Assembly: GCA_028875855.1 (NCBI GenBank)
Contig: JAGWVA010000010.1
Coordinates: 1-64,000 of the forward strand
Direction: 5' to 3'
Origin: Paracoccaceae bacterium
GTDB lineage: Bacteria; Pseudomonadota; Alphaproteobacteria; Rhodobacterales; Rhodobacteraceae
DNA length: 64,000 nucleotides
The notes beneath the pieces are model-generated. The model was not told the origin of the DNA and searched no databases. It worked only from the letters and a program-made list of their open reading frames with translations. Shown here one piece after another: positions 58,403 through 64,000 of the stretch. The translations under genes and the position numbers were made by a program. Within the stretch, counting starts at the first letter, position 1. Each line of letters opens with the position of its first letter.

Positions 58403-59392
58403 TCAGAACCCCAGCGTGCCGATCTTGTCGCGCAGGGCGTCCATCGCCCGCACCAGTTCCGAGCTTATCCCCGGCTCCGACAGGGCGTGCCCGGCCGACG
58501 GGATCATGCGCAGGTCGGCCGTTTCCCAGCCATCGGCCAGCATCCACGCGGATCTGGGCGGGCAGATCATGTCATAGCGCCCCTGCACGATCACGGCCGG
58601 AATGCCGGCGAGGCGGTGCTTTTGCGACAGGATCCAGCCGTCGTGGTCCAGAAAGCCCGCGTGGGTGAAGTAGTGATTTTCCAGCCGGGCAAAGGCACGG
58701 GCGTATTCGGCCGGGCTGTCGCCAAACCCGCCGGCGTGGTCCATCGTCGCCAGCGCGTTTTCCCACCCGGCCCACAGGCGGGCAAAATAGGTCTCTTCCC
58801 CGTAGCTGCCGGAAAAGAGCCGCCGTCCATAGGCCGCGATCAGATCAGCGCGCTCGTCTTCCGGCACAGCGTGGCAGAACCGCGCCCAATGCTCCGGCCA
58901 GAAAGCGCCCGCCCCGCCGCCGTAGAACCAGTCAAGCTCGGCCCGCGTCATCAGGAAGACGCCGCGCAGGATCAGCGCCGCCGTCCGCTCGGGATGGGTG
59001 ATCGCGTAGATCAGCGACAGGGTCGCCCCCCAGCTTCCGCCGAAGACGATCCATCGGTCGATCCCCAAGACCTCGCGGATCAGTTCCATATCCGCAACAA
59101 GGTGCCAGGTCGTGTTCGCCTCGACGCTCGCCGTCGGGCGCGACCGGCCGCAGCCGCGCTGGTCGAACAGGATGGTCCGGTAGATGTTCGGGTCGAAATA
59201 GCGCCGCATCGCCGGGCTGCATCCGCCGCCGGGGCCGCCGTGCACGACGACGACCGGCACGCCGGAGGGATTGCCGCACTGCTCGACATAGACACGGTGA
59301 CCGTCGCCGACATCGAGCATTCTTTGATCGAAGGGCTCGACGGCACCGTATAGGAATTCGACTGCGCGCTTTTGGCCTGAAGTTTTGTCCAT
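58403..59392 (-). CDS. pip: Prolyl aminopeptidase
   Basis: YVEQCGNPSGVPVVVVHGGPGGGCSPAMRRYFDPNIYRTILFDQRGCGRSRP...VFGGSWGATLSLIYAITHPERTAALILRGVFL. Confidence 0.95.
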   Translation of the reverse strand: MDKTSGQKRAVEFLYGAVEPFDQRMLDVGDGHRVYVEQCGNPSGVPVVVVHGGPGGGCSPAMRRYFDPNIYRTILFDQRGCGRSRPTASVEANTTWHLVADMELIREVLGIDRWIVFGGSWGATLSLIYAITHPERTAALILRGVFLMTRAELDWFYGGGAGAFWPEHWARFCHAVPEDERADLIAAYGRRLFSGSYGEETYFARLWAGWENALATMDHAGGFGDSPAEYARAFARLENHYFTHAGFLDHDGWILSQKHRLAGIPAVIVQGRYDMICPPRSAWMLADGWETADLRMIPSAGHALSEPGISSELVRAMDALRDKIGTLGF

Positions 59393-59461
59393 GACAGTTC
59401 TATATAGGGTGAAAGGCCAGCCTGCCACGGGGCAGGCGCGCAACGATGAACGGAAGATGCG

Positions 59462-60205
59462 ATGACTGCCCATACCACCGTCGATGCCGCGGAAGTGGCG
59501 AAGTTCGAAGCGATGGCCGCCGAATGGTGGGACCCGACCGGCAAGTTCAAGCCGTTGCACCAGATGAACCCCTGCCGGCTGGATTACATCACCCGCCAGA
59601 TCGCGGCGGAATTCGACCGAGACCAGAGCGCGCCGGAGCCCTTCGCCGGGCTTCGGATTCTCGACATCGGCTGCGGCGGTGGTCTTCTGTCCGAGCCGAT
59701 GGCGCGGCTGGGGGCGACGGTGGTGGGCGCTGACGCCGCGCCGCGCAACATCCCGGTGGCGCAGATCCATGCCGAGCAGTCGGGCCTGACGATCGATTAC
59801 CGCAACACCACGGCCGAGGCTTTGGCAGCCGCGGGCGAACGCTTCGACGTCGTGCTGAACATGGAAGTGGTGGAACATGTGGCCGACCCGCTGGCCTATC
59901 TCACAGCCTGCCACGACCTGCTGAAGCCCGGCGGGCTGATGATCTGCTCGACCCTCAACCGCAATCCGAAAAGCTTCATGATGGCTATTGTGGGCGCGGA
60001 ATGGGTGATGCGCTGGCTGCCCAAGGGCACGCATGACTGGCAAAAGTTCATCACGCCGAACGAGCTTTACGACCTGATCCGCAAGGCGGGCCTGAATCCG
60101 TTGGATCGCAAGGGCATGGTGTTCAACCCGCTTGGCTGGTCATGGAGCCTGTCCGACCGCGATCTGTCGGTGAACTACGTCACCGCAAGCCGGCGGGAAG
60201 CCTAG
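59462..60205 (+). CDS. ubiG: Bifunctional 2-polyprenyl-6-hydroxyphenol methylase/3-demethylubiquinol 3-O-methyltransferase
   Basis: [32 protein letters not shown]...[32 protein letters not shown]. Confidence 0.96.
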   Translation: MTAHTTVDAAEVAKFEAMAAEWWDPTGKFKPLHQMNPCRLDYITRQIAAEFDRDQSAPEPFAGLRILDIGCGGGLLSEPMARLGATVVGADAAPRNIPVAQIHAEQSGLTIDYRNTTAEALAAAGERFDVVLNMEVVEHVADPLAYLTACHDLLKPGGLMICSTLNRNPKSFMMAIVGAEWVMRWLPKGTHDWQKFITPNELYDLIRKAGLNPLDRKGMVFNPLGWSWSLSDRDLSVNYVTASRREA

Positions 60206-60648
60206 GACCCGGGTTCGTCCCGTTCCAGCCGCAGCCGCATCTCGCGCAGCACCGGCAGGACCGCCCGGACCCTTTCGGTCCCCAGCGTTTGGAGAACGTC
60301 AGCCAGCAGCGGCGTGATGGATTGCAGCGCCGCCTCGCGCGCGGCGCGGCCCGCCGGGCTGATCGACACGAACTTGCGCCGGGCGTCGTCCCAGTCGGGG
60401 CGGATGTGGATGTGCCCGGCCCATTCCAGCTTTGTCAGCGTGTTCGTCATCGCCCCCCGCGTGACGTGGAAGGTCTTGGCAAGCTGCGCGGGCGTGCGTT
60501 CGTCGCTGACGCGGGCGAGGTGGTTCAGAACGCCGAAATGCGACAGCTCCATCCCTTTCGGCAGGGCCTTGGACACATGCGCCCGCGCCAGCTGGTCAGC
60601 CATGAACAGCTCGGAAAACAGGGCGTTGGCAAGGTTTTCCGGCATCAC
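60202..60648 (-). CDS. MarR-family transcriptional regulator
   Basis: [71 protein letters not shown]. Confidence 0.9.
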   Translation of the reverse strand: MMPENLANALFSELFMADQLARAHVSKALPKGMELSHFGVLNHLARVSDERTPAQLAKTFHVTRGAMTNTLTKLEWAGHIHIRPDWDDARRKFVSISPAGRAAREAALQSITPLLADVLQTLGTERVRAVLPVLREMRLRLERDEPGS

Positions 60649-61475
60649 GGCCCCTCGAACGGGCGGTCGTGGTCAAGGGACGGCACTCGCGCGCGGGCGC
60701 GCGCGACCTGCGCCATGTCCAGATCGACGAAGGTCACGCCGACCTCGGTTCCCGCATCGGACAGAACCGTTCCCCAGGGATCGACGACCATCGCATGACC
60801 ATGCGTTTCGCGGCTCCTGCCGACGCTGGCCGCATGCCGCCCGGTCTGCGCGGGGGCCAGCACATAGCACCCCGTCTCGATCGCGCGGGCGCGCAGCAGC
60901 ACCTCCCAATGGGCGGCGCCGGTGACCGGGCTGAAGGCGGCGGGCACGCACAGCACCTCGGCCCCGGCCTTGGCAAGCGCGCGGTAAAGATGCGGAAAGC
61001 GCACATCGTAACAGACCGACAGGCCGATATTGGCGAACGGGGTCTGCGCCACAACGGCACGGGACCCCGGACGATATCCCGCGGATTCGCGGTAAGTCTC
61101 GGTCTCGGACACGTTCACGTCGAACATGTGGATCTTGTCGTAATGCGCCGCGATGCTGCCGTCGGGGGCGATCAGGAAGGACCGGTTGGCAAAACGCCCG
61201 TCCGAATCTTCGGTCTTGAGCCCGATCGACCCGATCAGGAGCCATATGCCAAGCTCGGCCGCATCCGCACGAAGCCCGGCCAGGGTCCGGTCGGTCGCCT
61301 GTGACTGCAGCACGGCCTGCTGATGCGCCCGGTCGGCAGAGATGCAGTTCGTCACCTCGGGTGTCAGGACAAAGCCCGCGCCCCCTTCGACCGCCGCCCG
61401 GACAAGCGCCCGCGTCTGCGTCAGGTTGGCCGCCGGATCGTCCGAGACGGAAAGTTGCAGCAGGCCGGCACGCAT
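60645..61475 (-). CDS. Carbon-nitrogen hydrolase (Nit/omega-amidase-like)
   Basis: MRAGLLQLSVSDDPAANLTQTRALVRAAVEGGAGFVLTPEVTN...YDKIHMFDV...IGLSVCYDVRFPHLYRALAKAGAEVLCVPAAF (Glu-Lys-Cys triad). Confidence 0.92.
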   Translation of the reverse strand: MRAGLLQLSVSDDPAANLTQTRALVRAAVEGGAGFVLTPEVTNCISADRAHQQAVLQSQATDRTLAGLRADAAELGIWLLIGSIGLKTEDSDGRFANRSFLIAPDGSIAAHYDKIHMFDVNVSETETYRESAGYRPGSRAVVAQTPFANIGLSVCYDVRFPHLYRALAKAGAEVLCVPAAFSPVTGAAHWEVLLRARAIETGCYVLAPAQTGRHAASVGRSRETHGHAMVVDPWGTVLSDAGTEVGVTFVDLDMAQVARARARVPSLDHDRPFEGP

Positions 61476-61477
61476 CC

Positions 61478-61735
61478 CTAGTCCGCCAGCAGGGGGTCGA
61501 GCTTGCCAGCGCGGTCCAGCGCGTAAAGGTCGTCGCAGCCCCCGACATGCGTGCCGCCGATGAAGATCTGCGGGACCGTGTATCCGCCGTTCGCGCGATC
61601 CATCATGGTCCGGCGCAGGCCAGGCTCTCGCGAAACGTCGTATTCGGTGAACGCGGCGCCCTTCTGGGTCAAGAGCCTCTTCGCCGCGTGGCAATAGCCG
61701 CAGGTGGGCGAGGTGTAGATTTCGATGGGTTTCAT
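61478..61735 (-). CDS. grxC: Glutaredoxin 3
   Basis: MKPIEIYTSPTCGYCHAAKRLLTQKGAAFTEYDVS...GGYTVPQIFIGGTHVGGCDDLYALDRAGKLDPLL. Confidence 0.95.
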   Translation of the reverse strand: MKPIEIYTSPTCGYCHAAKRLLTQKGAAFTEYDVSREPGLRRTMMDRANGGYTVPQIFIGGTHVGGCDDLYALDRAGKLDPLLAD

Positions 61736-61771
61736 GTCCGTTCCCCTGTCGTCCTGTGCGACTATAGGGAT

Positions 61772-62494
61772 TTAGGCATCCTTCGCAACGCGCGCCAGTG
61801 ACAGGATGAAGACCTGCCCTGCACCGGCGGCAAGGCAGGCTTCGGCCGCGGCGGAAAAGGTGGCGCCCGAGGTCATCACGTCATCGACCAGCAGGACGGC
61901 CCGGCCACGGATGCGGTCGGCGCGTCCCGGCGGAACGGTCATCGCGCCGGCGACATTGGCAAAGCGCCCGTCCCGGTCGCGCCCGTCCTGCGTGCCGGTC
62001 TTGCGGGCGCGGCGCAGCAGGTCGGGGCAATGATCCAGCCCGGCAAGCCGCGCGACCCGCGCCGAGAGCAGCGCCGCCTGATTGTAGCGCCGCCGGAACA
62101 GGCGCTGCCAGTGCAGCGGCACGGGCGCCACCACCATACCGGGAAGCAGGATCGGCCGGACAGCCTGCGCCATCCACGTCGCGGCGGGCTTGGCGATGTC
62201 CTGCCGGTCGCCGTGCTTCAGCGCCAGCACCAGCCGTCGCCCGGTATCGCGATACATCAAAGCCGCCCGCCCCCGTTCCCAGGGCCGGGCGATGGTGAGG
62301 CAGTCGTCGCAGAACTCCGGACGGTCGCCCTCGTCTCCCGGCAGGGGCGTGCCGCATTTGTCGCAGACAAGGCCCGTAATGAAGGCAGCATCGCGCCAGC
62401 ACGTGCCGCACAGGGCGAAATCGCTCGTTACCCGTGCACCGCAGGCGAGGCATTGGGGCGGATAGATCGCCCGCAGCACGCTTTGCATTCCCAT
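61772..62494 (-). CDS. comF: ComF-family phosphoribosyltransferase
   Basis: Zn-finger cysteines (CLACGARV, CGTCW, CDKCGTPL, CDDC) and PRTase loop AVLLVDDVMTSGATFSAAAEACLAAGA. Confidence 0.93.
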   Translation of the reverse strand: MGMQSVLRAIYPPQCLACGARVTSDFALCGTCWRDAAFITGLVCDKCGTPLPGDEGDRPEFCDDCLTIARPWERGRAALMYRDTGRRLVLALKHGDRQDIAKPAATWMAQAVRPILLPGMVVAPVPLHWQRLFRRRYNQAALLSARVARLAGLDHCPDLLRRARKTGTQDGRDRDGRFANVAGAMTVPPGRADRIRGRAVLLVDDVMTSGATFSAAAEACLAAGAGQVFILSLARVAKDA

Positions 62495-62534
62495 TGCAAC
62501 CCCCTAGATACGGGCCGAAGCCGTTGGAGGCCCC

Positions 62535-63356
62535 ATGTCCCAGACCCTGACCGACCGCCCCGCCCTGATCCGCGCCCGCCGACGCGCGCAACGGAACCCG
62601 GCGGATTTCCTGCAGGAAGACGCCGCCAACGACGTGCAGGAAAGACTTGGGCTGGTTAACAGAACGTTTACGTCGCCCGCCGTCGTCACCGGCCACCCGG
62701 CTGTCTGGGCGCGGTCTTTTCCCGGCGCGAAGATCGTCGAGGATGCCGACCTGCTGGATCTGGAGTCCGAGGGCCACGACCTTGTCATCCACGGCCTGTC
62801 GCTGCATTGGGCCAACGATCCCGTGGGCCAGTTGGTGCAATGCCGCCGCGCGCTGAAACCTGACGGGTTGTTCATCGGTCTTCTGTTCGGCGGCCAGACG
62901 CTGGCCGAGCTGCGTGCCGCCCTGGCCGAGGCCGAGATCGCACTGACCGGCGGCCTGTCGCCCCGCATCCTGCCGATGGGGGAAATCCGCGATCTGGGCG
63001 CGCTGCTGCAACGGGCGGGCTTTGCCCTGCCGGTGGCCGACAGCACGGTGCGGACCGTGAGCTACGGCAGCTTCGCCCGGCTGCTGCAAGACCTGCGCGC
63101 GATGGGCGAGACGAACGCGCTGACCGCCCGAAATCGTCGCTTTATGCCCCGTCGGCTGTTCCCGGAGGCCGAGCGGATCTATCGCGAGGCCTTTGCGACC
63201 GAAGATGGCCGCCTGCCCGCGACATTCGAGCTCATTGGCCTGACCGGCTGGGCGCCGCATCCCGACCAGCAACAACCGCTGCGCCCCGGATCGGCCATGT
63301 CCCGTCTGGCGGATGCGCTGAAGACCGTGGAGATCAACCCGGAACGGGATGATTGA
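62535..63356 (+). CDS. SAM-dependent methyltransferase (BioC/NDUFAF5-like)
   Basis: ARRRAQRNPADFLQEDAANDVQERLGLVNRTF...HDLVIHGLSLHWANDPVGQLVQCRRALKPDGLFIGLLFGGQTLAELRAAL. Confidence 0.88.
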   Translation: MSQTLTDRPALIRARRRAQRNPADFLQEDAANDVQERLGLVNRTFTSPAVVTGHPAVWARSFPGAKIVEDADLLDLESEGHDLVIHGLSLHWANDPVGQLVQCRRALKPDGLFIGLLFGGQTLAELRAALAEAEIALTGGLSPRILPMGEIRDLGALLQRAGFALPVADSTVRTVSYGSFARLLQDLRAMGETNALTARNRRFMPRRLFPEAERIYREAFATEDGRLPATFELIGLTGWAPHPDQQQPLRPGSAMSRLADALKTVEINPERDD

Positions 63357-63416
63357 CCATCCGGCAAAACCCTCTATCTCGGGAGAACCGAGATGCAGCA
63401 ATGGGATGGAAGACCG

Positions 63417-64000
63417 ATGCTTGACACCAAGGCCGGCCATAGCCCTGCCATTGACCGCCCCGGCGAAGGCCGGCTGGCCCATGCGCCGGCCGATCACCCG
63501 CCGGTGCGCCGCGCCAAGGTGGGGGTGCTGATTGCCAACCTCGGCACGCCGGATGCGACCGACTACTGGTCGATGCGGCGTTACCTCAACGAATTCCTGT
63601 CGGATCGTCGGGTCATCGACTATCCGCGCTGGAAGTGGCAGCCGCTTCTTCAGCTCATCATCCTGAGCAAGCGGCCTTTTTCGTCCGGCGCGAACTACCG
63701 CAAGATCTGGGACAACGAGCGGAACGAAAGCCCGCTGATGACGATCACCCGATCCCAGACCGAGGCGCTGCGGGACGTTCTGACGGCGCGCTTCGGCGAC
63801 CGGATCGTGGTCGATTTCTGCATGCGCTACGGCAACCCCTCCACCGCGTCCAAGCTGCGCGCGATGATCGAGGCCGGGGTGGAAAAGCTCGTGTTCCTGC
63901 CGCTTTACCCGCAAGGGGCGGGCGCCACCAGCGTGACGGCGAATGACGCGCTGTTTCGCGCGCTGATGGCCGAAGCCAATCCGCCCGCGGTGCGCACCGT
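63417..64000 (+). CDS. hemH: Ferrochelatase, N-terminal part (3' end outside window)
   Basis: KVGVLIANLGTPDATDYWSMRRYLNEFLSDRRVIDYPRWKWQPLLQLIILSKRPFSSGANYRKIWDNERNESPLMTITRSQTEAL. Confidence 0.95.
   Translation, partial: MLDTKAGHSPAIDRPGEGRLAHAPADHPPVRRAKVGVLIANLGTPDATDYWSMRRYLNEFLSDRRVIDYPRWKWQPLLQLIILSKRPFSSGANYRKIWDNERNESPLMTITRSQTEALRDVLTARFGDRIVVDFCMRYGNPSTASKLRAMIEAGVEKLVFLPLYPQGAGATSVTANDALFRALMAEANPPAVRT

Noticed and set aside
62656-62670. CtrA-like TTAACAGAACGTTTA
   Set aside because: Inside the coding sequence of the BioC-like methyltransferase, not in a promoter position

Overview
64 kb window of a high-GC alphaproteobacterial chromosome, probably Rhodobacterales judging from gene content. 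It is densely coding and mostly housekeeping: ilvD (5'-truncated by the window edge), leuD/leuC, rsfS-rlmH-gpmI-envC-like-ctpA-rppH, serA/serC/serB, rlmN, dapD, tamA/tamB, ubiG, grxC, comF and hemH (3'-truncated by the window edge). Accessory blocks are: (i) a three-gene ApbE / PepSY-flavoreductase / DUF2271 cluster (11.5-15.2 kb) that looks like a flavin-based transmembrane electron-transfer system, with a flavinylation-like motif in the DUF2271 protein; (ii) an orphan dnaE2 lacking its usual C-terminal domain but with a near-consensus LexA box upstream; (iii) a xylose catabolism/transport locus (xylA, xylB, xylG/H/F, ROK regulator), with the regulator translationally coupled to a secreted CRTAC1/ASPIC-UnbV protein that faces a di-haem peroxidase/MauG-like gene; (iv) a surface-glycan locus (47.4-58.4 kb) with glycosyltransferases, a beta-propeller/RTX protein, a split divergent KpsE/KpsT and KpsM exporter, an RgpF-WbsX fusion and a sulfotransferase-like protein. 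kpsM appears to carry a frameshift at its 3' end. A short dispersed intergenic repeat occurs three times. I saw no tRNA, rRNA, CRISPR array, prophage or transposase. All calls come from reading the sequence and the supplied translations; no database search was run.
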